From Chitinophagales bacterium (lineage in GTDB: Bacteria > Bacteroidota > Bacteroidia > Chitinophagales > Chitinophagaceae): DNA of 64,000 bases. The first letter of the stretch is position 1. The number at the start of each line of letters is the position of its first letter. The stretch spans positions 1-64,000 of the forward strand of contig JAFLBK010000006.1 of NCBI GenBank assembly GCA_017303335.1, given 5' to 3'. Below are positions 51,319 through 59,454 of the stretch, piece by piece. A program made the translations under genes and the position numbers. The notes beneath the pieces were generated by a model. That model was not told where the DNA came from. It saw nothing but the letters and a program-made list of their open reading frames with translations, and made no database searches.

Positions 51319-52716
51319 ATGAATGCAATTATTCTTACTGCTGTCTGGGGTGTACTGATGATGCTGGCTGGCGCTTTTGTAAAAAGTAAGTCCACACCCA
51401 AGTACCTGGCAATCGCCGGGGCTGTCCTGGCGCTGGTGGTTAACTGTATGGAAATGAATACAGGGATGCCACTGCTGAATATTGAAGACAAAAATATGCT
51501 GGCCACCAACAGCATGAACCTCACTTTCATCAATATCGCACTGGGATGTACCCTGCTGTATTTCCTGCTGAATGGCCGGGATATTGAAAAAGTGGGAGAG
51601 CATGTATCGGAATATTTTGCCCTGATCTTTTTTGTGCTGTGTGGTATAGGGTTGATAGCGACCTTCAATACCCTGCTCATTCTTTTCATCGGTATTGAGA
51701 TCGTTTCTATTCCCCTGTACATACTCACCGGCAGCGACAAACGGAATCTCAAAAGCAACGAAGCGGCCTTGAAATATTTCCTGATGGGTTCTTTTTCCAC
51801 GGGCATTATGTTGCTGGGGATTGCTTTTCTGTATGGTGGCAGCGAAACCGGCTCTTTTTACATAGCCAATATAATATCCGGTTCTGCGCCCATGCCGCCG
51901 ATGATTGCCATCGGGTTGGTTTTATTGTTGATTTCAATGGCATTCAAGGTTTCGGCAGCGCCCTTTCATTTCTGGACTCCGGATGTATACGACGGATCGC
52001 CCACTGTTTTTACCTCTTTCATGGCTACGGTGGTAAAAGCCGCTGCATTTTTTGCATTTGTCCGCCTTTTTGAGAACGCTTTCGGAAGCCTCCAGGCTCA
52101 ATGGCAAAAGCTGATCGTTGTGTTGATCGTAGCGACCTTGCTGATCGGCAATCTTACGGCGGTTTTCCAGCAAAGTGTGAAGCGTATGCTGGCTTACTCG
52201 AGTATTGCGCAGGCTGGGTTCATGCTTTTTGCTGTTTTTGCCCTGAACGGTTTGGCCAAGGAAGGCCTCGTCTTATACGCTGCTGCCTATAGCCTTGCCA
52301 GCATTGGACTTTTTGCGATCCTTACAAGAATGAATGATTATACGATCGACGGATTTAATGGTTTGGGGCAGCACCAACCCGTATTGGCGCTTACCGCCAC
52401 CGTTTTTCTGCTGTCTCTTACCGGCATTCCCCTCACGGCAGGATTTATGAGTAAATTCTATATGTTGCAGGCCGCAATTCATACCGGCAAGCAAATGTGG
52501 CTGGTAATATTTGCGGTATTGTGTGCAGCCATCAGCGCCTACTACTATTTCCGCGTAATACAGGCGATGTATTTTAAAGACAGCAATGCGGATTCGGTTC
52601 CGGTTGAAACTTCTTCTGTCAGCACAGCTTTTAAAGTATTGCTCATTGTTACGGCCGTATTGATCATAGCCATCGGTCTGTTCCCTTCTTTGATCACCGA
52701 CTGGCTGTATTTCTAA
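51319..52716 (+). CDS. nuoN: NADH-quinone oxidoreductase subunit N
   Basis: A 465-residue antiporter-like subunit with 14 helices, last gene of the nuo operon. The conserved glutamate is in LFIGIEIVSIPLYIL and the lysine in AFKVSAAPFHFWTPDVYDGSP; KRMLAYSSIAQAGFM holds a further conserved lysine. All fourteen subunits nuoA-N are therefore present and appear intact. No terminator was recognised after it. Confidence 0.97.
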   Translation: MNAIILTAVWGVLMMLAGAFVKSKSTPKYLAIAGAVLALVVNCMEMNTGMPLLNIEDKNMLATNSMNLTFINIALGCTLLYFLLNGRDIEKVGEHVSEYFALIFFVLCGIGLIATFNTLLILFIGIEIVSIPLYILTGSDKRNLKSNEAALKYFLMGSFSTGIMLLGIAFLYGGSETGSFYIANIISGSAPMPPMIAIGLVLLLISMAFKVSAAPFHFWTPDVYDGSPTVFTSFMATVVKAAAFFAFVRLFENAFGSLQAQWQKLIVVLIVATLLIGNLTAVFQQSVKRMLAYSSIAQAGFMLFAVFALNGLAKEGLVLYAAAYSLASIGLFAILTRMNDYTIDGFNGLGQHQPVLALTATVFLLSLTGIPLTAGFMSKFYMLQAAIHTGKQMWLVIFAVLCAAISAYYYFRVIQAMYFKDSNADSVPVETSSVSTAFKVLLIVTAVLIIAIGLFPSLITDWLYF

Positions 52717-52742
52717 ACGAAGGGCCTGCCACCCGTAAAACT

Positions 52743-52776
52743 TTTGTATCTTATTGGCTGCCTGTTGTTACCTTTA
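52743..52776 (+). promoter_or_regulatory. Possible promoter of the ABC permease gene
   Basis: TTTG (52743-52746), 22-nt spacer, TACCTTTA (52769-52776), one mismatch from TAnnTTTG. The leader is about 10 nt. Confidence 0.4.
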
Positions 52777-52792
52777 GGCAGAATACAGTATC

Positions 52793-54073
52793 ATGACAAT
52801 AAAGGATACATTTGCCCTTTCCTGGCGTAATATCTCCGGCAATAAATTGCGCACGGGGATTACGGTAGCGATCATTGCATTCGGCATCATGGCGCTTATC
52901 GGCATCATTACATCCATCGAGGCAGCCAGCCATAGCCTTACAACCAGTTTCTCCACGATGGGCGCCAATTCATTCAGTATCCGGTTTAAAGAAAGAAATG
53001 TTCGGATCGGCGGAGGCCGCCAGCGCTCCAACGCCAAACTCAGTAAATCGGCATTGAAAGAGCGCAAGTCGAATATGGGGAAAGTGATCACGTATGACGA
53101 AGCAAGGGCATTTAAAGAACGCTATCCTTTTCCGGCAAAAGTAGGCATCGCATTAAATGGTCCGCGTGGGGTTGTTGTTAACAATGAACGTAAAAAGACC
53201 AATCCAGATATTACATTACTCGGGGGCGATGAAAATTATGTGGAATTAAACGGGTATGAGATAGCGTATGGCCGGAATTTCACACCCACTGAAATTGAAT
53301 CGGGCAGAAGCATATGCCTGTTGGGTAGTGGTGTAGCGCAGAAATTGTACCCGGGTAACCCCGAAAAGGCCCTGGATAAAGTGGTCAATGTCGATCATGT
53401 CCCCCATCGTGTTATTGGCGTGTTGGCCGAAAAGAGTTCCAGTGCTTTTTTCAATACAAGTAAAATTGTAATTACATCCTATAACGATATCAGGAGGTTG
53501 TATGCCAACCAGAACTCCTCATTCAATATCGGCATCATGGTCAACGACATAAAAATGATGGATGCGGCTATCGGAGAGGCAAAGGGGACTTTCAGGCCTG
53601 TACGCAAACTGGATGTAAAGGAGGAAGATAACTTTTATATCGACAAAAGCGATTCGATTGCGGAAAGTCTTATTACCAACCTTGGCTTCCTGGAGAAGGG
53701 AACGATCGGTATCGCTTTCATTACACTTATCGGTGCGGCCATCGGTCTGATGAATATTATGCTGGTGGCTGTTAACGAGCGGACGAAAGAGATCGGGTTG
53801 GTAAAAGCATTAGGAGGAACCCGCAGGGATATCCGTATTCAGTTTCTGGGTGAATCCATCCTGATCAGCCTGATTGGGGCCGTGGTAGGGATTCTGCTGG
53901 GAATACTTCTTGGGAATGCCGTTGCCCTGCTTGTGAAAACAGGTGTAGTTATTCCCTGGGGGTGGGTCATAGCCGGGATATTTGTTTGTTCCATTGTAGG
54001 GCTTTTGGCAGGCTTGTACCCTGCACACAAGGCCTCGAAACTTGATCCGATAGTGGCATTGCGATATGAATAA
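52793..54073 (+). CDS. MacB/FtsX-type ABC transporter permease
   Basis: A 426-residue permease with one N-terminal helix (about 20-42), a large periplasmic domain (about 45-300) of the MacB-PCD type, and three C-terminal helices forming the FtsX domain (about 305-420, ending LYPAHKASKLDPIVALRYE). Such proteins transmit force across the membrane to export lipoproteins, peptides or drugs, with an ATPase partner. No ATPase gene is adjacent, so the partner must be elsewhere. It stands alone between nuoN and exbB. Confidence 0.9.
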   Translation: MTIKDTFALSWRNISGNKLRTGITVAIIAFGIMALIGIITSIEAASHSLTTSFSTMGANSFSIRFKERNVRIGGGRQRSNAKLSKSALKERKSNMGKVITYDEARAFKERYPFPAKVGIALNGPRGVVVNNERKKTNPDITLLGGDENYVELNGYEIAYGRNFTPTEIESGRSICLLGSGVAQKLYPGNPEKALDKVVNVDHVPHRVIGVLAEKSSSAFFNTSKIVITSYNDIRRLYANQNSSFNIGIMVNDIKMMDAAIGEAKGTFRPVRKLDVKEEDNFYIDKSDSIAESLITNLGFLEKGTIGIAFITLIGAAIGLMNIMLVAVNERTKEIGLVKALGGTRRDIRIQFLGESILISLIGAVVGILLGILLGNAVALLVKTGVVIPWGWVIAGIFVCSIVGLLAGLYPAHKASKLDPIVALRYE

Positions 54074-54314
54074 GAAGGCTTTTTTTTAATATTTTATCTA
54101 CATTGTACGGTTTTTTATGTAAACGTCCCATTTTGTCATCGTAAAAAAATCTTTATAAAATAAAAATTTCGTAAGTTGGGGCCTTCAATTCAGTTTGCTG
54201 CGAAAGGGATTGCCGGAAGCAGGTCAAATAAAAATTGATGCTGTTCAACAGAGATAAATCAATAATTATTCATTAAAAGAGAACCAAACATTAACACTTA
54301 AAAATTTGAATTTT
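54074..54314. other. Intergenic region and leader of exbB
   Basis: A 241-bp AT-rich gap without coding frame. TCAGTTTG (54190-54197), one mismatch from TAnnTTTG, with TTTC about 19 nt upstream, is a candidate promoter that would give a leader of about 110 nt. The rest is A-rich and featureless. Confidence 0.45.
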
Positions 54315-55166
54315 ATGGCAGAGACAAAAGCAACTGTAAAACCATCAACTTCTGTTCAGGCTAAAAAATCCAGTAATGCTATTTCATTCTTAGCTCCGCT
54401 GTTATGCCTGATTGCCGGGTATTGTATCTGGAGGTTTGGACTGGGTAATCCTGGCAACTTTGGACATCCGGGAGAAGGATGGTTCTGGCCAAGTCATAAA
54501 GAGCCCAAAACTGCTTTGAGCAAAATGTATCTTGGAGGTATCATTGTGCCTGTTCTGATCGGCACATTCTTAACCATGCTCACGTTTGTGATTGAAAGGT
54601 TCCTGACCATTTCAAAAGCCAGCGGAACAGGTAGCAACGCTGATTTCATCCGCAAAGTTCAATATCAACTTGCCAATAAAAATATTGATGCAGCTTTGGC
54701 AGAATGCGATAAGCAAAAAGGATCTGTAGGTAATGTAATGAAGGCCGGGTTACATCGCTATAAGGAGATGACTACCAATACAGAACTTACTACCGATCAG
54801 AAAGTGATGGCTATCCAAAAGGAAGTGGAAGAAGCTACTTCACTTGAATTGCCCATGCTTGAAAAAAATCTTGTTTTCCTTTCTACCATTGCATCTATCG
54901 CCACACTGTTGGGGCTGTTGGGAACGGTAATCGGTATGATCCGCGCCTTCTCGAACCTGGGTGCTGATAGTGGGGGTAGTGGAGCGGCAGCTGAACTTTC
55001 AGTAGGTATATCGGAGGCCCTTTATAATACGGCCCTCGGTATCGGAACATCCGCATTTGCAATCGTATTCTACAACATCTTTACAACCAAGATTGATGGT
55101 ATCACTTATGGCATCGATGAATCTGGATTTACATTAACACAAACCTTCGCCTCTCTGTACAAGTAA
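54315..55166 (+). CDS. exbB: MotA/TolQ/ExbB proton channel family protein
   Basis: A 283-residue ExbB-type subunit of the proton-driven motor that powers TonB. Helices lie at about 25-43, 75-95, 198-220 and 237-258; the last two have LSTIASIATLLGLLGTVIGMI and SEALYNTALGIGTSAFAIVFYN, the family signature. ATG 54315 is preferred to the TTG three codons upstream. It leads exbB-exbD-exbD-tonB. Confidence 0.94.
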   Translation: MAETKATVKPSTSVQAKKSSNAISFLAPLLCLIAGYCIWRFGLGNPGNFGHPGEGWFWPSHKEPKTALSKMYLGGIIVPVLIGTFLTMLTFVIERFLTISKASGTGSNADFIRKVQYQLANKNIDAALAECDKQKGSVGNVMKAGLHRYKEMTTNTELTTDQKVMAIQKEVEEATSLELPMLEKNLVFLSTIASIATLLGLLGTVIGMIRAFSNLGADSGGSGAAAELSVGISEALYNTALGIGTSAFAIVFYNIFTTKIDGITYGIDESGFTLTQTFASLYK

Positions 55167-55247
55167 TTTGTATGGATTCGACAGTGCGTCGCATCTCATT
55201 ATTTACGATGCGATTGTGTAAGATAAAACAACAGAAAAAACCGAAAT

Positions 55248-55901
55248 ATGCCAAAAGTTAAAATACCAAGGAAAAGCACCACCATCGATATGACGGCGAT
55301 GTGCGATGTAGCCTTCCTGCTGTTGTCATTCTTCATCCTGGCAACAAAACAAAAACCACCTGAGGTTTTGGCTGTAAAAACACCAAGTTCTGTTTCCAGC
55401 AAGGCAGCTCCGGATAAATCAATCCTGATTACTCTCACCAAAGAAGGCAAAGTGTTTTTAATGTTGGGAGATGATACCAAAAAGGCTGCTATTATTGAAG
55501 ATGTTAATAAGACCCGGAACCTGCAATTGACATCAGAAGAACTGGCCCGCTTAAAGAAGGCCGAGTACATTGGTGTCCCTTTCAATATGCTTAAGTCTTA
55601 CCTGGATGCCTCCAGTGAAATTCCGGCAACTACATTGCCCGGTATTCCGGTTGATACAGCCAACAATCAACTTACTGATTGGATACGCAGTGTCACCAAT
55701 GTATATGCTGGTGAAGACCAACGTAAACTCCAGGAGATGTTGCTGGTGAAAGGAGACGGAGAGGCTTTGTACCCGCTGTTCAAGAATATCAAATCCGCGT
55801 TTAAAGCTAACGAGATATTCAAGTTCAGAATAGTAACAGAAGGTGAATCTGTGCCCATTGGCTCAGAATTGTACAAAACCGGGAAGAATAAAGAAAATTA
55901 A
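55248..55901 (+). CDS. exbD: ExbD/TolR biopolymer transport protein (paralogue 1)
   Basis: A 217-residue ExbD with one membrane helix (about 20-37). The proton-carrying aspartate is D20 in MTAMCDVAFLLLSFFIL. The periplasmic domain is longer than usual, with an insert at about 90-150. It shares the motor with ExbB and the next ExbD; two different ExbD genes in tandem are the rule in Bacteroidota. Confidence 0.93.
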   Translation: MPKVKIPRKSTTIDMTAMCDVAFLLLSFFILATKQKPPEVLAVKTPSSVSSKAAPDKSILITLTKEGKVFLMLGDDTKKAAIIEDVNKTRNLQLTSEELARLKKAEYIGVPFNMLKSYLDASSEIPATTLPGIPVDTANNQLTDWIRSVTNVYAGEDQRKLQEMLLVKGDGEALYPLFKNIKSAFKANEIFKFRIVTEGESVPIGSELYKTGKNKEN

Positions 55902-55927
55902 GTTTAAAACACTAAAAATATCTCGCT

Positions 55928-56476
55928 ATGGCAGAAATGGATACCTCGTCGGGTGGCGGTCATAAGAAAGGCCCCGGCGTCAAAAAAGGTAAGAAACTTT
56001 CCACCCGTGTGGATCTGACTCCCATGGTTGACCTTGGATTCCTGCTCATTACATTCTTTGTGTTTACCACAACCATGAGCCAGTCCACGGCCATGAATAT
56101 GAATGAACCCAAAGATGAAAAAGACAAGGAAATGAAGGTTAAGAATTCGGGAGCGATGACCATTCTTTTGGGAAAGGCCAACCAGGTTTATTATTACTAT
56201 GGCCAGCTTGATCCGAATACAGTAAGCGAACAGTTCAAGTCTACTACATTCAAGGAGATTCGTAAACTCATCCTTGAAAAGAAAAACGGAACACCTATCG
56301 ACGATCTTATGTTTATCATCAAATCGGATAAGAATTCGACATTTAAAAATGCGATCGATATCCTGGATGAGATGACAATATCAGCCATACCACCCGGTCA
56401 CTATGCTGAAGTAGACATGACCCCTGTTGAGGAAATGCTGATACAACAAACTGAGACAGCGAACGGTATCAAATAG
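55928..56476 (+). CDS. exbD: ExbD/TolR biopolymer transport protein (paralogue 2)
   Basis: A 182-residue ExbD. A basic Gly/Lys-rich N-terminus of about 25 residues precedes RVDLTPMVDLGFLLITFFVF, with the key aspartate in PMVDLGF. The periplasmic domain contains LMFIIKSDKNSTFKNAIDILDEM, the conserved C-terminal helix. It lies 26 bp after the first exbD. Confidence 0.94.
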   Translation: MAEMDTSSGGGHKKGPGVKKGKKLSTRVDLTPMVDLGFLLITFFVFTTTMSQSTAMNMNEPKDEKDKEMKVKNSGAMTILLGKANQVYYYYGQLDPNTVSEQFKSTTFKEIRKLILEKKNGTPIDDLMFIIKSDKNSTFKNAIDILDEMTISAIPPGHYAEVDMTPVEEMLIQQTETANGIK

Positions 56477-56524
56477 ATTGTGGAACTGGACCTAATTTGA
56501 ATCTTATTAATTAAAGAAATTATA

Positions 56525-57352
56525 ATGGAAGCCAATAAAATTTTAAGTGCCGACATATTGGACATCATCTTCGATGGTAAGAACAAAGAATATGGTGCTT
56601 ACGATCTGCGGAAGTCCTATAAGAAGACACTTACCAAAGCCCTCATCGTGACCGGGTTGGCACTCTTGCTCGTGCTTCTCGGAACCGTATTCGCAGGGAT
56701 CGTGGAGAAGAATGCAAAAAAGGAATTTAAGGTAGTTGATACCCAGATGGCAGAGGTTAAGAATGAGGAACCGCCTCCACCACCGCCTCCGCCACCACCT
56801 CCGCCAACCCCGCCACCACCACCGGAAATCAACCAGGTGAAGTTTACACCTCCTAAGATTGTTAAGGATGAAGAGGTGAAACCGGAGGAGAAGATTGAAG
56901 AAATCAAGGAAGATCAGGTGATCAGTACCAAAACGGTGGAAAGCGATAATAAAACACAGATTGTACAGGCTCCTGTTGAGGAAAAGGGAACCCAGGTTGT
57001 GGAAGTGAAGAAGGAGGACGATGAGAACAAAGTGTTTACCAAGGTGGAAGTAGAGGCAGAATTTCCCGGTGGGCAGGATGCATGGAGGAATTACCTGCAG
57101 AAGAATCTGAATGCGAACGTACCGATGGATAATGGCGCCTCTGGCGGAAAATACACCGTAGTGGTAAAATTTATTGTGAGCAGGGATGGAAGTTTGAGTG
57201 ATATTCAATGCGAAAATGATCCGGGATTTGGTATGTGCCAGGAAGCAGTTCGGGTTATCAAGAAAACCAAGAACTGGACTCCTGCCATCCAGAATGGACG
57301 GAATGTAAATGCATATCGCCGACAGCCTATTACCTTTATTGTAGAGGAATAA
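56525..57352 (+). CDS. tonB: TonB family energy transducer (paralogue 2)
   Basis: A 275-residue TonB. The N-terminal cytosolic part has LSADILDIIFDGKNKEYGAYDLRKSY, a membrane helix covers about 41-60, and a run of twelve prolines near residue 83 starts the rigid linker that spans the periplasm. The C-terminal TonB domain (about 178-275) has AEFPGGQDAWRNYLQKNL and ends GRNVNAYRRQPITFIVEE. It completes exbB-exbD-exbD-tonB and has the same length and N-terminus as the TonB at 33520. Confidence 0.95.
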   Translation: MEANKILSADILDIIFDGKNKEYGAYDLRKSYKKTLTKALIVTGLALLLVLLGTVFAGIVEKNAKKEFKVVDTQMAEVKNEEPPPPPPPPPPPPTPPPPPEINQVKFTPPKIVKDEEVKPEEKIEEIKEDQVISTKTVESDNKTQIVQAPVEEKGTQVVEVKKEDDENKVFTKVEVEAEFPGGQDAWRNYLQKNLNANVPMDNGASGGKYTVVVKFIVSRDGSLSDIQCENDPGFGMCQEAVRVIKKTKNWTPAIQNGRNVNAYRRQPITFIVEE

Positions 57353-57372
57353 TCGCAATAACAAAACGAGTA

Positions 57373-57404
57373 AAAAATCCCGGCAAAATTCAGCCGGGAT
57401 TTTT
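57373..57404 (+). terminator. Terminator after tonB paralogue 2
   Basis: A perfect 12-bp stem AAAAATCCCGGC/GCCGGGATTTTT around AAAATTCA, 20 bp after the stop codon. Confidence 0.92.
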
Positions 57405-57451
57405 ATTTGTGGATTTCGCCAAAGCAGGGCTCTCAGTAAGAAATAATTCTT

Positions 57452-57967
57452 ATGGGAGAGCTTGAAATCAAACAAACAGTTCCTGGCGTAAAACGCAGCC
57501 GCAAACTTTCCACCCGCGTGGACCTGACACCTATGGTTGATCTTGGATTCTTGTTGATCACATTTTTTGTGTTTACCACAACCATGGATCGATCAACGGT
57601 TATGAATGTAAATGAGCCTAAAGAGGATAGGAAGAAAACCATAATACCCAATTCCTGCGCCATTACCGTTTTTCTGAATGGCGAAAACAGGATCTCCTAC
57701 TACGAAGGAATGCCGGAAAATCATCCCTCTGTACAGCAAACTTCATTCGCGAATAATGGAATGCGACAGGTATTGTTGAATAAGAAACAACGGGTTGGCG
57801 TTGCGACGGGTAACCCCGACAGCCTTATATTGATTATCAAACCTACTGCGGAGTCTTCGATGCAGAATTTTGTTGATATCATGGATGAGGTAGCTATCAC
57901 AGGGATCAAATATTATTATGTTGCCGACATCGATGAAATGGACAGGCGCCTCTTGAAACGAAATTAA
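57452..57967 (+). CDS. exbD: ExbD/TolR biopolymer transport protein (paralogue 3)
   Basis: A 171-residue ExbD very like the paralogue at 55928 (shared RVDLTPMVDLGFLLITFFVF and TTTM), with the key aspartate in PMVDLGF. It lacks the Gly/Lys-rich N-terminal tail. It follows the operon terminator, so its expression is at least partly separate. It looks like a recent duplicate of the second exbD that has diverged in the periplasmic domain. Confidence 0.92.
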   Translation: MGELEIKQTVPGVKRSRKLSTRVDLTPMVDLGFLLITFFVFTTTMDRSTVMNVNEPKEDRKKTIIPNSCAITVFLNGENRISYYEGMPENHPSVQQTSFANNGMRQVLLNKKQRVGVATGNPDSLILIIKPTAESSMQNFVDIMDEVAITGIKYYYVADIDEMDRRLLKRN

Positions 57968-57972
57968 CAGTC

Positions 57973-58003
57973 TTGGGTAAAGCATACCAAGTGGCTATCT
58001 TTG
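57973..58003 (+). promoter_or_regulatory. mnmE promoter, -7 element 4 nt before the start codon
   Basis: TTG (57973-57975), 20-nt spacer, TATCTTTG (57996-58003), an exact TAnnTTTG. Only 4 nt separate it from the ATG, so the mRNA is predicted to be leaderless. Confidence 0.65.
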
Positions 58004-58007
58004 ATGT

Positions 58008-59390
58008 ATGCAACAGACAGTTTCAGGTTGGGATGATACGATTGTAGCGCTTGCAACGCCACAAGGTGTTGGAGCGATTGCTGTAATTCGGCTAAGCGGA
58101 ACCCGGGCGGTTCAGATAGCCAATACGCTGTTTACCGCGAAGGACCTTTCTGTACAAAAAACTCACACACTTCATGTAGGACTTATTCAGGATGAAGGAA
58201 ATGATATCGATGAGAGTGTTTTATCCTTATTTCGGGCCCCTAAAAGCTATACGGGCGAAGATGTGGTAGAAATCAGTTGCCACGGAAGCCCCTATGTTCA
58301 GCAACAGATAATACAGGCTTGTATCCGTCATGGCGCCCGGCTGGCCAAACCGGGAGAATTCACACAACGTGCTTTTTTGAATGGGAAACTTGACCTTACG
58401 CAGGCAGAGGCTGTAGCGGACCTTATAGCGTCCAACACCCATGCATCTAAAAGGAATGCACTCCATAACATCCGGGGAGGGTTTAGCAATGTATTACAGC
58501 AACTTCGGGAAAACCTGATTCAGTTCTCTGCCCTGATTGAACTGGAACTGGATTTCAGCCAGGAAGATGTTGAATTCGCGGACAGGAGAAAGTTCTATTC
58601 CTTAATTGAAGAAGCACACATAGTGACCCGTGACCTGATCGATTCATTTAAACTCGGCAATGTTATTAAAAATGGAGTGAGTGTAGCCATCGTCGGGAAG
58701 CCGAACGCCGGAAAAAGCACCTTATTGAATACATTGTTGAATGAGAACAGGGCCATCGTTAGCGATATTGCCGGAACAACCCGGGATACCATCGAAGAAG
58801 TTATAAATATTGACGGTATTCTGTTTCGGTTTATTGATACGGCCGGCATCCGGGATAACAGCACTGATGCAATCGAACGTATCGGCATTGAAAGGAGTTA
58901 TGAAAAGCTAAAGGCGGCGGACGAGGTAATTTACATTTTTGACGTCAATACCGAATCGCCTGCAGATGTAGAGGCGGCTTCTGGTTTAGTGCGGCAGGTT
59001 AATCCTAACTATCTCCTGGTCGGGAATAAGGCGGATATAGCCGGGTTTGAGCTGGCCAGCACAAAGTTTTCGGGAGAAGATGTTTTGTTTATATCCGCAA
59101 AGAATCAACTGCATACCGACATATTGAAAGAGCGACTGGTCGATAAGATCATCCAGGGTAACTTAAATACTGAAAGCACGATCGTAACGAATGCCCGGCA
59201 TTACGAAGCATTAAAGCAGGTTTATGAAGCCCTTTCTGATATAAAAACTGGTCTCGATAATCGCCTTCCCGGAGACCTGCTGGCACTCGATATCCGGAGA
59301 TGCCTTCAGTATATTTCCGAAATCACCGGCGATATCACCAATGAACATGTTCTTGATTATATCTTCTCCAAATTCTGTATCGGTAAATAG
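58008..59390 (+). CDS. mnmE: tRNA uridine-5-carboxymethylaminomethyl(34) synthesis GTPase MnmE
   Basis: A 460-residue GTPase that, with MnmG, modifies the wobble uridine of several tRNAs. The N-terminal formyl-tetrahydrofolate-binding domain starts with DTIVALATPQGVGAIAVIRLSG. The G domain (about 220-380) has GKPNAGKS, the GTTRDTIEE switch, DTAGIRD and NKAD motifs. The C-terminal FCIGK supplies the conserved catalytic-type cysteine (C-I-G-K). A weak ACCGGAT/ATCCGGT hairpin follows at 59391-59419. Confidence 0.97.
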   Translation: MQQTVSGWDDTIVALATPQGVGAIAVIRLSGTRAVQIANTLFTAKDLSVQKTHTLHVGLIQDEGNDIDESVLSLFRAPKSYTGEDVVEISCHGSPYVQQQIIQACIRHGARLAKPGEFTQRAFLNGKLDLTQAEAVADLIASNTHASKRNALHNIRGGFSNVLQQLRENLIQFSALIELELDFSQEDVEFADRRKFYSLIEEAHIVTRDLIDSFKLGNVIKNGVSVAIVGKPNAGKSTLLNTLLNENRAIVSDIAGTTRDTIEEVINIDGILFRFIDTAGIRDNSTDAIERIGIERSYEKLKAADEVIYIFDVNTESPADVEAASGLVRQVNPNYLLVGNKADIAGFELASTKFSGEDVLFISAKNQLHTDILKERLVDKIIQGNLNTESTIVTNARHYEALKQVYEALSDIKTGLDNRLPGDLLALDIRRCLQYISEITGDITNEHVLDYIFSKFCIGK

Positions 59391-59454
59391 ACCGGATCGT
59401 ACACATTAGATTATCCGGTTTAAAAAATATCCTATCTTCCCCGAAAGTAATTTT

